Source: G965215145 sp965215145 (GTDB taxonomy: Bacteria > Bacteroidota > Rhodothermia > Rhodothermales > JANQRZ01). Taken from it: a DNA stretch of 64,000 bases. The stretch is taken from NCBI GenBank assembly GCA_965215145.1, contig OZ244038.1:3162001-3226000 (forward strand), written 5' to 3'. Positions 6,938 through 15,581 of this stretch are shown here, piece after piece; within the stretch, counting starts at the first letter, position 1; every line of letters begins with the position of its first letter. Made by a program: the position numbers and the translations under genes. The notes under the pieces are model-generated. The model searched no databases, was not told where the DNA came from, and saw nothing but the letters and a program-made list of their open reading frames with translations.

Positions 6938-8734
6938 CTAACAGGCGACGGCCGGGGACGGCTCGGCAGCGCCCTCGGATGCCGCGAGCAGGACGGTGAA
7001 CGTGCTGCCGCGCCCGAGCTCGCTCTCGGCCGAGACCGTGCCCCCCATGCACTCGACGAGACGGCTCGTGATGGCGAGGCCGAGCCCGCTCCCCTCGTGC
7101 TCCCGCGCCTCCCCCTCCGACTCCTGCCGGAACTCGTCGAACAGCTGCGGCAGGAACTCCGGCGAGACACCGATGCCGGTGTCCCGCACCTCAATGCGGA
7201 CGCGCTCCCCGGCCGGCGCGACGGCGATGGTGACCCCCCCCTTGGAGGTGAACTTGACGGCGTTCGAGACGAGGTTCGTGAGGACCCGGTCCAGCGCGGC
7301 CGGGTCGGCCCAGGCCGTCAGCTCGGCGCCGGCGGCCGGAGCGGAGCCTGGGGTGAGCGCAGCCGAACCATCGCCCCCGGCGGCCCCCTCGACGCGGACG
7401 GTGAGGGTCAGCCCCTTCCCCTCCGCCATCGGGCGGAGCATGTCCGCCACGGCGTGCGCGACCTCGGGGACGGGCACCGCCGCCGGGCGGAGGTCCACGC
7501 GGCCGGCCTTCAGCCGGGCCAGGTCGAGCACCGAGTTCAGGGTGTGGAGCAGGCGCCGCCCGCTCCGCTCGATGAGCCCGGCGAACTCCTGCTGCTCGCC
7601 CTCGACCTCCTCGGCCAGCATCTGCGCGAACCCGATGATGGCCGTCAGCGGCGTGCGGATCTCGTGGCTCATGTTGGCGAGGAAGTGCGACTTCAGCCGG
7701 GCCAGCTCCTCGGCCTCGGCCCGCGCCGCCTCGGCCTCCTCCCGGGCCTCCTCCGCGCGCTCGCGCGCCGCGACCAGCGCCTCCTCGCGCGCCGCCTCGG
7801 CCGTGATGTCCTGGCAGGCCCCGAAGTAGCGGACCCGCTCGCCGCGCGCGTTCGTCTCCGCCTCGCCGCGGATGGAGAGGGTGCGGACGGCGCCGTCGGG
7901 CCGGACGATCCGCGCCACGAACGCCTCGAGCGTTCGGTCCGTCTGGGTCGCCTCGACGAACCGGCCTCGGTCGTCGGGGTGGATGAGGCTGAAGAAGCGC
8001 TCGAGCGACGGCCTCTCGCTCGGGTCGATCCCGGAGATGCGGTACATCTCATCCGACCAGTAGGTCCGCCCCGCGGCGGGGTCGTACTCCCAGCTCCCGA
8101 GCCCCGCCACGCGCTGCGCCTCGGCCAGCCCCGCGTTGCTGTGCGTGAGGCTGTCCTGGATCTGGATGTAGGCCGCCAGCGCGATGTAGAGCGTGAGCAG
8201 GCACGAGCCGATGCCGAAGATGAAGAGCGGCGGGTCGAAGCCGGGCTCCGGCGTCACGACCACGAGCAGCACCGTCGTGGCGAACGCGAACAGGACGTAC
8301 CACACGACGGGCGCCACCTCGCGGAAGCTGAGGCTGTTGAGCAGCGCGACCACGAGGACGACGAAGAGGAAGCCGAGCGCGTAGAGGGCGTTGAGCCCGT
8401 TGAGGTACGTCAGCGCGGCGAACCACACCGTCAGGAGGTACCCGCCGGCGGTGGAGATGGCGACCGCGTGGCGGCGCACCCCCTCCGAGACGTAGGAGAG
8501 CCCGACCATCCCGAGGCCCGTGCCCGCGATGACCAGGCGGAGGCTCAGCGGGTCCACCGTCGCCGGGTCCGCGGCGTGGTAGACGAACCAGAACGGCAGC
8601 GTGAGCAGCGCGCACATCACCCCCACGATCCGGAAGATGCGGACGCGCGTCCGCGCGTGCCAGCCCCGCCCCGAGTTGGGGAGCGGGCGGAGCGCGGCGT
8701 CGCCGAGCCGGACGAGGAATCGGGGGACTTCCAT
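6938..8734 (-). CDS. Membrane PAS-domain hybrid-free sensor histidine kinase
   Basis: A 598-residue sensor kinase. Residues ~30-205 contain about six membrane helices with short loops. A PAS domain follows (GLGSWEYDPAAGRTYWSDEMYRI ... FSLIHPDDRGRF ... GACQDITAE, ~215-325), then an Ala/Glu-rich coiled coil (EEARE repeats). The dimerisation/phosphoacceptor box FLANMSHEIRTPL places His357. ATPase boxes are complete: N box (NLVSNAVKFT), G1 (DTGIGV), F (FDEFRQ), G2 (GSGLGLAI). No receiver domain is attached and no response regulator is adjacent, so it is an orphan kinase. The Ala-Pro-rich stretch between N and H boxes (GGDGSAALTPGSAPAAGAE) is a lineage-specific insertion. The signal sensed is unknown. 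Confidence 0.92.
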   Translation of the reverse strand: MEVPRFLVRLGDAALRPLPNSGRGWHARTRVRIFRIVGVMCALLTLPFWFVYHAADPATVDPLSLRLVIAGTGLGMVGLSYVSEGVRRHAVAISTAGGYLLTVWFAALTYLNGLNALYALGFLFVVLVVALLNSLSFREVAPVVWYVLFAFATTVLLVVVTPEPGFDPPLFIFGIGSCLLTLYIALAAYIQIQDSLTHSNAGLAEAQRVAGLGSWEYDPAAGRTYWSDEMYRISGIDPSERPSLERFFSLIHPDDRGRFVEATQTDRTLEAFVARIVRPDGAVRTLSIRGEAETNARGERVRYFGACQDITAEAAREEALVAARERAEEAREEAEAARAEAEELARLKSHFLANMSHEIRTPLTAIIGFAQMLAEEVEGEQQEFAGLIERSGRRLLHTLNSVLDLARLKAGRVDLRPAAVPVPEVAHAVADMLRPMAEGKGLTLTVRVEGAAGGDGSAALTPGSAPAAGAELTAWADPAALDRVLTNLVSNAVKFTSKGGVTIAVAPAGERVRIEVRDTGIGVSPEFLPQLFDEFRQESEGEAREHEGSGLGLAITSRLVECMGGTVSAESELGRGSTFTVLLAASEGAAEPSPAVAC

Positions 8735-8752
8735 ATCAGCGTGAGTATCGCC

Positions 8753-9361
8753 TCAGCGATCTTCGGCGTTAAACTCCGCTATCCCGTCACGGACCCCGCG
8801 CTCTTGGGCGCGCACCCACGTCTCGAACCGGAACCCCGGCCGCCCCTCCTCCGGCTCGTGCGCCTCGCGGGCCGCGAGCTCGAAGGGGCCGTCCAGGAGG
8901 TGCTCGTAGGGCGGGAAGTACGTGTCGCCCTCGAAGGACCCCTCGACCAGCGTCAGCTCCAGCCGGTCGGCCAGCGGGAGGCCGGCGGCGTAGACGGCGG
9001 CGCCCCCACCGAGGTAGATCCGCTTCCGGTCCTCGTAGGCGCGGAGCGCGTCGGGGAGCCCGCCGAACACATGCACATCCTTCAACCCGGCCCCCTCTAC
9101 CTTCGCGCGCAGCGCCTCGGGCGAGCGGGTGAGGACGACGTTCTCGCGCCCCGCGAGCGGCCCGCCGAACTGGTGCACCAGCGACTCGAACGTCCGCCGG
9201 CCCATCACGAGCGGGTGCCCGAGCGTGAGCCGCTTGAACCGCCGGAGGTCCGCCGGGAGGTGCCAGGGCAGCTCCAGCCCGTCCCCGATCAGCCGGTCCC
9301 GCTCGGCCAGCGCCGCGATGGCGACGATCTCCGGGCCGCGTCCTGTGCGCTCGTCTCCCAC
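8753..9361 (-). CDS. folA: Dihydrofolate reductase
   Basis: A 202-residue enzyme that reduces dihydrofolate to tetrahydrofolate with NADPH. Family motifs: AALAERDRLIGDGLELPWHLPADLRRFK (substrate pocket, with the catalytic acidic position replaced in the usual LPW-LP-D arrangement), MGRRTFES (NADPH binding), IYLGGGAAVYAAGLPLADRLELT and the F-G-DTYFPP segment. It is longer than the ~160-residue norm through an N-terminal extension and a C-terminal tail. It starts 4 bp after thyA, so the two form an operon: thyA makes dihydrofolate that folA recycles. Confidence 0.93.
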   Translation of the reverse strand: MGDERTGRGPEIVAIAALAERDRLIGDGLELPWHLPADLRRFKRLTLGHPLVMGRRTFESLVHQFGGPLAGRENVVLTRSPEALRAKVEGAGLKDVHVFGGLPDALRAYEDRKRIYLGGGAAVYAAGLPLADRLELTLVEGSFEGDTYFPPYEHLLDGPFELAAREAHEPEEGRPGFRFETWVRAQERGVRDGIAEFNAEDR

Positions 9362-9365
9362 GGGC

Positions 9366-10283
9366 TCAGACGGCGACGGGGAAGCGGATGGCGTCGTGGT
9401 GCCGGTAGCCCACGAGCCGGACGTCCTCGAACCGGAGGTCGTCCAGCCCCTTCGGCGCGATCTCCAACCGGGGCGCCGCGAAGGGCTCGCGCTGAAGCTG
9501 CTCCTCCAGCCCCTCGACGTGGTCCACGTAGACGTGGCAGTCGATGAGGGTGTGGGCGAACGTGCCGACGGCGAGGCCGGCCCCCTGCGCGATGGCCTGC
9601 GTCAGCAACGCGTAGCAGGCGAGGTTGAACGGCACGCCGAGGGCGAGGTCGGCCGAGCGCTGGGTGAGGTGGCAGTGGAGCCGCCGCACGCCCCCGGCGT
9701 CCTCCTGCACGTTCAGCACCCAGGCGAAGTGGCACGGGGGGAGCTTGCTGACGGCGGCGTTGGCCGGGTGCCACGCCGTCACCACGAGGCGCCGCGAGGT
9801 CGGGTTCCGGCGGATCTCGTCCACGACGTAGCCGAGCTGGTCGAACGAGAGCGAGCCGTCGGCCTCGCGGTGGACGTGGGGGTGGCCCTCGCCGGCCCAC
9901 GTCTCCCCCTCCAGCGCCGCGCCGGCCTCGGGCACGGGGAAGCGGCGCCAGAACCGCCCGTAGGCCGTCTCGAGGTGGCCCTCCTCGTCGGCCCAGGCGT
10001 CCCAGATCTTCGTGTGCCGCCGGAGCTCGCGGATGTGCGGTGCGCCGGAGAGGTACCACAGCACCTCGCGCAGCATCGAGTCGAAATAGACCCGCTTCGT
10101 CGTCAGCAACGGGTAGCCCGCGGCGAGATCTACCCGGTAGTGCTCGGCGAACGACGAGATCGTGTCGGTGCCGGTGCGGTTGCGCTTGCGGGTCCCCGTC
10201 GTGAGGACGCGGCGGACGAGGTCGAGGTAGGCGAGGTCGGCCGGGTTCGGCGGGGCGAGCGTGGGCGCGGCGGCGGGCTGCAT
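9366..10283 (-). CDS. thyA: Thymidylate synthase
   Basis: A 305-residue enzyme that converts dUMP to dTMP with methylenetetrahydrofolate. The active site KLPPCH carries the nucleophile Cys184; other signatures are RTGTDT, LLTTKRVYFDS, ELLWYLSG-like EVLWYLSG, YGRFWR, QRSADLALGVPFN and HVYVDHVEGL. It is first in a two-gene operon with folA, 4 bp apart. The first ~18 residues (MQPAAAPTLAPPNP) are an extension of low complexity; a shorter start is not available as ATG. The divergent gene to its right begins 138 bp away. Confidence 0.95.
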   Translation of the reverse strand: MQPAAAPTLAPPNPADLAYLDLVRRVLTTGTRKRNRTGTDTISSFAEHYRVDLAAGYPLLTTKRVYFDSMLREVLWYLSGAPHIRELRRHTKIWDAWADEEGHLETAYGRFWRRFPVPEAGAALEGETWAGEGHPHVHREADGSLSFDQLGYVVDEIRRNPTSRRLVVTAWHPANAAVSKLPPCHFAWVLNVQEDAGGVRRLHCHLTQRSADLALGVPFNLACYALLTQAIAQGAGLAVGTFAHTLIDCHVYVDHVEGLEEQLQREPFAAPRLEIAPKGLDDLRFEDVRLVGYRHHDAIRFPVAV

Positions 10284-10421
10284 CGGCGGCGGGTAGCGTT
10301 CGGGGACGGGCGGAGGTTACTGGCCCTCGACCGCCGCGCGCAACCGGTATGGACATCCACACGCGGAACGCGCATTGAGCCTCCGGGTTGAGCCTGGCCG
10401 CCTCCACTGCCCCCTTGCCCG

Positions 10422-10682
10422 ATGGACCCCGGCCTCCACGTCAAGCAAGCCGTCAACCACCTCAACAAGGTGCTCGCCTACTACCCCTACGTGCAGGAGG
10501 GGGACTGCGCCACGGTCGCCCTCACGCCCGAGGACTGGCAGGTCGTCGCCGACGCGCTGTTCCGCATGGACACCCCGCGCTCGGTCTTCCCCGACGCCAT
10601 CGAGGACTACCGGCTCGCGGACGACGGCCGCGCCATCGAGCTCACCACCGCCGACTGCGCGATCACCGTGGAGATGGGCTGA
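10422..10682 (+). CDS. Small hypothetical protein, soluble
   Basis: An 86-residue acidic protein (MDPGLHVKQAVNHLNKVLAY ... DCAITVEMG) without a signal peptide or membrane helix. I do not recognise a family. Codon use with G/C in third positions matches its neighbours, and it occupies the only sensible space between thyA and the flippase gene, which supports it being real. It is convergent with the flippase gene (4 bp between stop codons). Confidence 0.6.
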   Translation: MDPGLHVKQAVNHLNKVLAYYPYVQEGDCATVALTPEDWQVVADALFRMDTPRSVFPDAIEDYRLADDGRAIELTTADCAITVEMG

Positions 10683-10686
10683 TCCG

Positions 10687-12201
10687 TCAGTTGCGCCCAC
10701 GACGCACCATCGCCAGCGCGGCGCGGAGCTCGTCCCGCCGGTAGACCCCGGCGGCGACGACGAGGGGCGGGTAGAGCCCGACGAGGCCGAGGCGGGCGAG
10801 CACGCGCGGCCCCTGCGCCCAGTCCCAGGTCGGCTGCGCCAGCGCCCACAGGCCGAGGACGAGGAGCACGGCCGCCGCCAGCGCCGCCCACGGCAGCCGG
10901 ACCGTCGTGGCCCGCCGCGCCTGCACCAGCGTGAGCCCGACGAGGCTGGCATACGAGGCCACCGTCGCCAGCGCCGCGCCCATCGCGCCGAGCGCGGGCA
11001 CGAGCGCGAGGTTCAGCGCGAGGTTCAGCACCGCCGCCATCACGACGGCCGAGGCGATCTGCCGCGTCCGCTCGGCCACGAACAGCAGGTTCATCAGGAT
11101 GAAGTAGACGCCGTAGGCGAGGAAGCCGAGCGCGATCGGGAGGATCAGCGGCTCGGCCGCCCGGTACGCCGGGTCCGGCGAGAGGAGCACCGTGAGGTCG
11201 AGCGCGAGCACGGACACCGCGAGCACCCCCCAGCCGGCCCCGACGGCGAAGTGCCGAAACACGCGGCTGTGGAAGCCCGATGCCTCGTTCTCGCCGGCCG
11301 CGTCCTCCCCCCGCGTGAGCGTCTTCACCCCGAGCACGGAGAACGCCGCGTTGAAACTCTGCACGAATAGCATGTTGATGAGCCCCCCGAACCGCGCGGC
11401 GAGGACGTAGACGGCGAGCACCTCCGGCCCCACGAGCGCGTCGAGCACGAACCGGTCGCCGACCTTCAGCAGCGTGCTCGCCAGCACCGACCCCGTCAGC
11501 GGCACGCCGAACGTGAGGAGCTGCCGGGCCAGCGCGGGCCGCCACCGCCACCGCGCGCTCCTGAGCACGGCCGCGCTCAGGAGCACCGCCGGCACCGCCG
11601 CCGAGGCGGCGAACGCCCCCATCACCCCCTCCAGCCCGGCGTCCCGCACGCCGAGCGCTACCCCCACCCCGCCGACGAGCACGGCCGCCTCGGCGACGAG
11701 GGCGATGAGGAACAGCCCCGCCCGCTCCCGCACCCGCAGCAGTACGTACGGCAGCGCCCCAACCGTCTTCAGCCCGATGTAGGCGCCGGCCCAACGCATC
11801 ACGCCCGCCCGGGCGGGGTCGTCGAGGAGGACCCCCGCCAGCGGCTCGGCCAGCAGCACGACGAGGGCTGCCACGAGCGCCGCCGTGGCGAGGGTGGTGA
11901 GGAACGCGGTGCCGGCGTAGTCGGCGGCGGAGGCGCCGCCTTCCGAGGACGCCCCGGCGGCGTAGCGGAGCAGCCCCGGCGCGAGGCCGAGCCCCGCCAG
12001 CGCGATGGCGAGCGCGGCCGTCGTCTCGATCAGCCCGAGGTAGCCGTAGTCGGCGACGGGGAGGCGCGCCGGGTCGAGGTAGAGCGGAAGCAGGACGAGC
12101 CCCGCCGCCTTGACGGCGAGGTTGCCGAGCGAGTAGATCCCGCTCTGCAGGAGAAGACGGACGGCCGGGCGTGCCGGTGCACCTGAGGAACGTCGGAGCA
12201 T
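10687..12201 (-). CDS. Wzx-type oligosaccharide flippase (MATE/MVF-like superfamily)
   Basis: A 504-residue, strongly hydrophobic protein with 12-14 likely membrane helices, opening with the typical LLLQSGIYSLGNLAVKAAGLVLLPLYL segment and GYLGLIETTAALA. Proteins of this kind flip undecaprenyl-linked sugar units across the inner membrane for O-antigen, capsule or exopolysaccharide. A glycosyltransferase and sulfotransferase lie a few kb away on the same strand (15.5-17.2 kb), separated by an IS element and a secreted protein gene, suggesting a broken-up surface polysaccharide region. The substrate cannot be inferred. Confidence 0.85.
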   Translation of the reverse strand: MLRRSSGAPARPAVRLLLQSGIYSLGNLAVKAAGLVLLPLYLDPARLPVADYGYLGLIETTAALAIALAGLGLAPGLLRYAAGASSEGGASAADYAGTAFLTTLATAALVAALVVLLAEPLAGVLLDDPARAGVMRWAGAYIGLKTVGALPYVLLRVRERAGLFLIALVAEAAVLVGGVGVALGVRDAGLEGVMGAFAASAAVPAVLLSAAVLRSARWRWRPALARQLLTFGVPLTGSVLASTLLKVGDRFVLDALVGPEVLAVYVLAARFGGLINMLFVQSFNAAFSVLGVKTLTRGEDAAGENEASGFHSRVFRHFAVGAGWGVLAVSVLALDLTVLLSPDPAYRAAEPLILPIALGFLAYGVYFILMNLLFVAERTRQIASAVVMAAVLNLALNLALVPALGAMGAALATVASYASLVGLTLVQARRATTVRLPWAALAAAVLLVLGLWALAQPTWDWAQGPRVLARLGLVGLYPPLVVAAGVYRRDELRAALAMVRRGRN

Positions 12202-12440
12202 GCGGGAAAGCAGGGGGCATCGCGGCGGGGAGGATACGCCTCTCTACAGGGCTGCTGTGAGGATGGGTTGCGTTAGGCCGTGTGAGACAATCCATGCTTG
12301 ATCCAGTCCACCGCCGCCGCCACGTGGAGCGCGCCGAGGTAGCTCTCGGCCGTCTTCTCGTAGCGCGTCGCCACCGCCCGCCACTCCTTGAGTCGGCCCC
12401 ACAGTTGCTCTACCCGGTGCCGCTCGCGGTAGGCCCCCCG

Positions 12441-12540
12441 GTCGTAGGCCGCTCGGTCGTAGGCCGCTCGGTCGTAGGCCGCTCGGTCGTAGGCCGCTCG
12501 GTCGTAGGCCGCTCGGTCGTAGGCCGCTCGGTCGTAGGCC
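12441..12540 (-). repeat. 15-bp tandem array, seven copies, inside transposase (AAYDR units)
   Basis: Unit GTCGTAGGCCGCTCG on the plus strand starts at 12441, 12456, 12471, 12486, 12501, 12516 and 12531 (the seventh is cut after 10 bases). Copies are identical. It encodes repeated AYDR-A between VAYDR and GAYRERHRVE; family members have a single YD-x-AYR there, so about 90 bases are extra and in frame. Confidence 0.95.
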
Positions 12541-12800
12541 ACGGCCGGGTGCGTCCGGTTGGCCGCGACGACGGGCTCGGCTCCGGCGATCCGGATCCCC
12601 GCCCGCCACGAGGCCGACGAGTACCCCCGGTCGCAGACGACCCGGCCCACGCGGCCGAGCCCGACCACGGCGACCAGGAGCGCGTCGGCCACGCGGAGCT
12701 CCGAGCGGTGCCCCGGCAGCAGCCGGAACGCGAGCGCCCGGCCCCGGCGGTCACAGGCGACGACGGCCTTCGTGCCGAAGCCGCCCCGGCTGCGCCCGAG

Positions 12801-12905
12801 CGCTACGTCTCGGAGCGCTACGTCTCGGAGCGCTACGTCTCGGAGCGCTACGTCTCGGAGCGCTACGTCTCGGAGCGCTACGTCTCGGAGCGCTACGTCT
12901 CGGAG
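12801..12905 (-). repeat. 15-bp tandem array, seven copies, at the transposase frame break (LRDVA units)
   Basis: Unit CGCTACGTCTCGGAG on the plus strand starts at 12801, 12816, 12831, 12846, 12861, 12876 and 12891; all copies identical. In one frame it encodes LRDVA repeats, in another it gives an immediate TAG. Homologues have no such segment between the lysine-rich loop and ALGRSRGG. Confidence 0.95.
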
Positions 12906-13466
12906 GGGGCCGTAGCGTCGGGAGCCCCCTTCTTCGCCCCCGCCGCCTTGGGGTGGGCGCGCACGACGGTCCCGTCGAGCATGACCGCGGCGAGGTCGGC
13001 GTGCCCGGTGTCGCGGAGGTGCTCGAAGGCCCGCTCCCAGACGCCCGAACGGGACCAGCGCTTGTGGAGTTGGGCGGCGCGCCACCAGGGCCCGAACTCG
13101 GCGGGGACGGCGCGCCAGGGTGGGCCGTTCTTGAGGCGCCAGACGACGCCCTCGACGGTGGCGCGCTCGTCGCGGACGGGGCGGCCTCGACCGGAGCGAG
13201 CGTGGTCGAGGGCGGCTTTGAGGGCGGCCCACTCGGGGTCAGTCAGGAGCGGCATGGCGGGGGGGGCTGGAGCCGGGGCAACGTCACGCCGAAGCGATTT
13301 GTCTCACACGGCCTAGCGCCAGAGTCTAGGGCGGCGCAAATAGGCAGGGAGGTATGGCGCAAATCAATGCGCTCGAGTTTGTAGCTCTCGCCTAATCTCC
13401 ATCGTGAGTCTTAGATTGGACCCTCCACTTCCGCCCACTCACCGACCGCGCCGGGCCGGCGCCTCT

Positions 13467-15521
13467 ATGATGAACCACCCCCCTCGTCGCCGGTACGTCG
13501 GCGTTCTTGCGTTGCTTCTCTCCTGGCTAGCTCCGGTTGCCCCCGCCCAAGGGCTTCTCGAAGCGCTCCAATCGCCTAATCCCGAATCGGACGGCGACTT
13601 CGGCTACTCCGTGGCCGGAGTGCCGGACGTCGACGGCGACGGCTTCGGGGACCTCCTCATCGGAGCGTCCTCTGAGAATGGCGGGGCGCCGGACGCCGGG
13701 CGGGCCTACCTCTTCAGCGGCGCCTCCGGCGCTCTCCTCCACACCCTCACCTCCCCCAACCCGGAGACCAACGGTCGATTCGGAGCGTGGGCCAACGGGG
13801 TGTCAGATGTCGACGGCGACGGCTTCGGCGACCTCCTCGTCGGAGCCCCCTTCGAAGACGGCGGCGCGCCGGACGCCGGGCGGGCCTACCTCTTCAGCGG
13901 CGCCTCCGGCGCCCTCCTCCACACCCTCGCCTCGCCGAGCCCCGAGTCCCCCGGCCGGTTCGGCACGGGGGTCGCCGGCGTGCCAGACGCCGACGGCGAC
14001 GGCTTCGGCGACCTCCTCGTCGGAGCGAAGTTCGAGGACGGCGGCGCGGCGGACGCCGGGCGGGCCTACCTCTTCAGCGGCGCCTCCGGCGCCCTCCTCC
14101 ACACCCTCGCCTCGCCGAGCCCTGAGGCCTTCGGCCGGTTCGGCACGGGGGTCGCCGGCGTGCCGGACGCCGACGGCGACGGCTTCGGCGACCTCCTCGC
14201 GGGAGCCCCCTTCGAAGACGGCGGGGCGACGGACGCCGGGCGGGCCTACCTCTTCTCCGGTGCGACGGGCGCCCTCCTCCACACCCTCGCCTCCCCCAAT
14301 GCAGCGTTCGATGGACGTTTCGGCGTCTCCGTCTCCGGCGTGTCCGACACAGATGGCGGTGGGTTCGGGGACCTCCTCGTCGGTGCGCGGAGCGAGAACG
14401 GCGGCGCGCCGGACGCCGGGCGGGCCTACCTCTTCAGCGGCGCCTCCGGCGCCCTCCTCCACACGCTCACCTCCCCTAACCCTAATTTTGCTGGGAACTT
14501 TGGGTTTGATGTCTCCGAAGTGCCCGACGCCGATGGCGACGGCTTCGGGGACCTCCTCGTCGGCGCATTCACTGAGAGCGGCGGCGCGATCGACTCCGGG
14601 CGGGCTTACGTGTTCTCGGGTGCAACGGGCACCCTGCTAGCCGGACTAGTCTCTCCCAATCCCAAGTTCGATGGGTTCTTCGGCTTCGGCGTCTCCGGCG
14701 TACCGGACGCCAACGGCGACGGACGAGGCGACTTTCTGATCGGCGCCTATGAAGAGACGGGAGGCGTCTTCAGCGCTGGCCGTGCCTATCTCTTCACGGG
14801 CGGGGATGCTCCCCCACGTTACGAGCTTGAAGTGACCCCCCTCTCTTCCCTCACCGTCGCGCCCGGTGGCTTTGTCGAGTTATCGTACACCATCACCAAC
14901 AACACCGACGAGGCCGCCGCGGGCGACCTCTGGGCCATAGCGCAACGGGCACCCTCAGGGCCGAGGCTCACAGTGGGGCCTATTGTCTCCGGCACCCTCG
15001 GGGCGGACGAGGTCGTTACAGGCGTCTACACACAGCGGATACCGGAGGACGCGCCCGCAGGGACCTACACCTACGTAGTCAACATCGGGACCTTCCCCGG
15101 TAACCCGGTCGACTCCGACACCCTCACCGTTACAGCGACGGGTACAGTGACTGGCTCCGCCAATGCCCACACGCAAGGTCGCCCCATGGGCGGGGCATGG
15201 AGGGTTACCAACGTTGCGGGATGGGGGAGCGCGCAGCTACGCCACGCCGTCTCCGCCGAAGCCCCCTCCGGGGCGACGGCCTATCCGAACCCGTTCACCG
15301 GGAGCACCCAGGTCGCCTTCGCGCTCGAAGCACCGGCTCACGTCCGGCTCGCCGTCTTCGATGTCGTCGGTCGTGAAGTAGCCCGGCTCGCCGAAGGCCA
15401 GTTCGCGCCGGGAACGCACGCCATGACGTTCGATGGGTCGGAGCTACCGAGTGGAGTCTATCTCTGGCGTCTCGATACCGGGAATGCGGTTCAGACCGGA
15501 CGATTAACGCTCCTTCGGTAG
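13467..15521 (+). CDS. Secreted FG-GAP (integrin-alpha-like) repeat protein with sorting domain
   Basis: A 684-residue protein. The ATG at 13467 (a second ATG follows directly) starts a basic, hydrophobic signal peptide ending in APAQ; an upstream GTG at 13404 would add 21 residues. Residues ~30-450 hold seven ~60-residue FG-GAP units, each with FG--V-GVPD-DGDGFGDLL-GA and GRAYLFSGA-GALLHTL; the DxDGDGxGD loops bind calcium in integrin-like propellers, and seven units fit one closed propeller. Then comes the ~100-residue module (LTVAPGGFVELSYTITNN ... APAGTYTYVVNIGTFPGN) and the sorting domain (YPNPFTGSTQV, FDVVGREVARLAEG, LPSGVYLWRL, LTLLR). Probably a surface adhesin or stable secreted scaffold. 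Expression could start near the IS; a strong hairpin follows. Confidence 0.88.
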   Translation: MMNHPPRRRYVGVLALLLSWLAPVAPAQGLLEALQSPNPESDGDFGYSVAGVPDVDGDGFGDLLIGASSENGGAPDAGRAYLFSGASGALLHTLTSPNPETNGRFGAWANGVSDVDGDGFGDLLVGAPFEDGGAPDAGRAYLFSGASGALLHTLASPSPESPGRFGTGVAGVPDADGDGFGDLLVGAKFEDGGAADAGRAYLFSGASGALLHTLASPSPEAFGRFGTGVAGVPDADGDGFGDLLAGAPFEDGGATDAGRAYLFSGATGALLHTLASPNAAFDGRFGVSVSGVSDTDGGGFGDLLVGARSENGGAPDAGRAYLFSGASGALLHTLTSPNPNFAGNFGFDVSEVPDADGDGFGDLLVGAFTESGGAIDSGRAYVFSGATGTLLAGLVSPNPKFDGFFGFGVSGVPDANGDGRGDFLIGAYEETGGVFSAGRAYLFTGGDAPPRYELEVTPLSSLTVAPGGFVELSYTITNNTDEAAAGDLWAIAQRAPSGPRLTVGPIVSGTLGADEVVTGVYTQRIPEDAPAGTYTYVVNIGTFPGNPVDSDTLTVTATGTVTGSANAHTQGRPMGGAWRVTNVAGWGSAQLRHAVSAEAPSGATAYPNPFTGSTQVAFALEAPAHVRLAVFDVVGREVARLAEGQFAPGTHAMTFDGSELPSGVYLWRLDTGNAVQTGRLTLLR
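13620..14810 (+). repeat. 180-bp tandem DNA repeat coding FG-GAP units
   Basis: The propeller units recur every 180 bp (e.g. the CGGACGCCGGGCGGGCCTAC block at 13690, 13870, 14050, 14230, 14410). Units 2, 3, 4 and 5 share long identical stretches at the DNA level, while unit 6-7 are more diverged, which points to recent internal duplication or gene conversion. Confidence 0.9.
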
Positions 15522-15538
15522 CCTGACCGTTTCGGTAA

Positions 15539-15581
15539 GGCGAGGGGCAGGGATGAGAACCTGTCAGCCCCGCCCCTCGCC
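15539..15581. terminator. Bidirectional terminator hairpin between convergent genes
   Basis: A perfect 10-bp stem GGCGAGGGGC / GCCCCTCGCC (15539-15548 and 15572-15581) lies between the FG-GAP gene and the convergent glycosyltransferase gene; its right arm overlaps the last codons of the latter. Confidence 0.65.

Larger units (their letters stand above)
12273..13255 (-). pseudogene. IS5-family DDE transposase, frame broken by repeat expansion
   Basis: The N-terminal part (ATG at 13255 to TAG at 12893, 120 codons) has the helix-turn-helix-like opening PLLTDPEWAALKAALDHA and the first catalytic Asp in AAVMLDGTVVRAH. The C-terminal part continues in the -1 frame: ALGRSRGGFGTK, second Asp in VVCDRGYSSASW, Glu in HRVEQLWGRLKEWR, and RYEKTAESY. 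The switch falls in a 7x15-bp array at 12801-12905; taking out 95 bases there would restore one frame (PSE joined to ALGRS). A second 7-copy array adds AAYDR units in frame. The stop TAA lies in the terminal repeat. No canonical A-rich slippery site is seen, so mutation is more likely than programmed frameshifting, though a C-rich run precedes the switch. Confidence 0.8.
12274..13315 (-). mobile_element. IS5-like insertion sequence (IS427-type ends), degenerate
   Basis: Perfect 17-bp inverted repeats bound the element: TAGGCCGTGTGAGACAA at 12274-12290 and its complement at 13299-13315. Because TA is self-complementary, the outermost TA on each side may be the 2-bp target duplication of the IS427 subgroup, leaving GGCCGTGTGAGACAA as the true end. 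Inside lies one transposase gene on the minus strand, broken by tandem-repeat expansion. The element sits between the flippase gene and the FG-GAP protein gene. Confidence 0.9.

Noticed and set aside
12441..12905. CRISPR-like repeat array
   Set aside because: Units are directly head-to-tail with no spacers, lie inside a transposase gene, and no cas gene is present.
12893..12905. Programmed -1 frameshift in the IS transposase
   Set aside because: No X-XXY-YYZ heptamer or A6G site exists at the overlap; removing 95 repeat bases restores a single frame, so expansion mutation explains the break better. A weak C-rich slip site cannot be fully excluded.
13620..14810. CRISPR or minisatellite reading of the 180-bp repeats
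   Set aside because: The period is 60 codons and every unit encodes an FG-GAP blade with conserved calcium loop, so it is protein-coding repetition.
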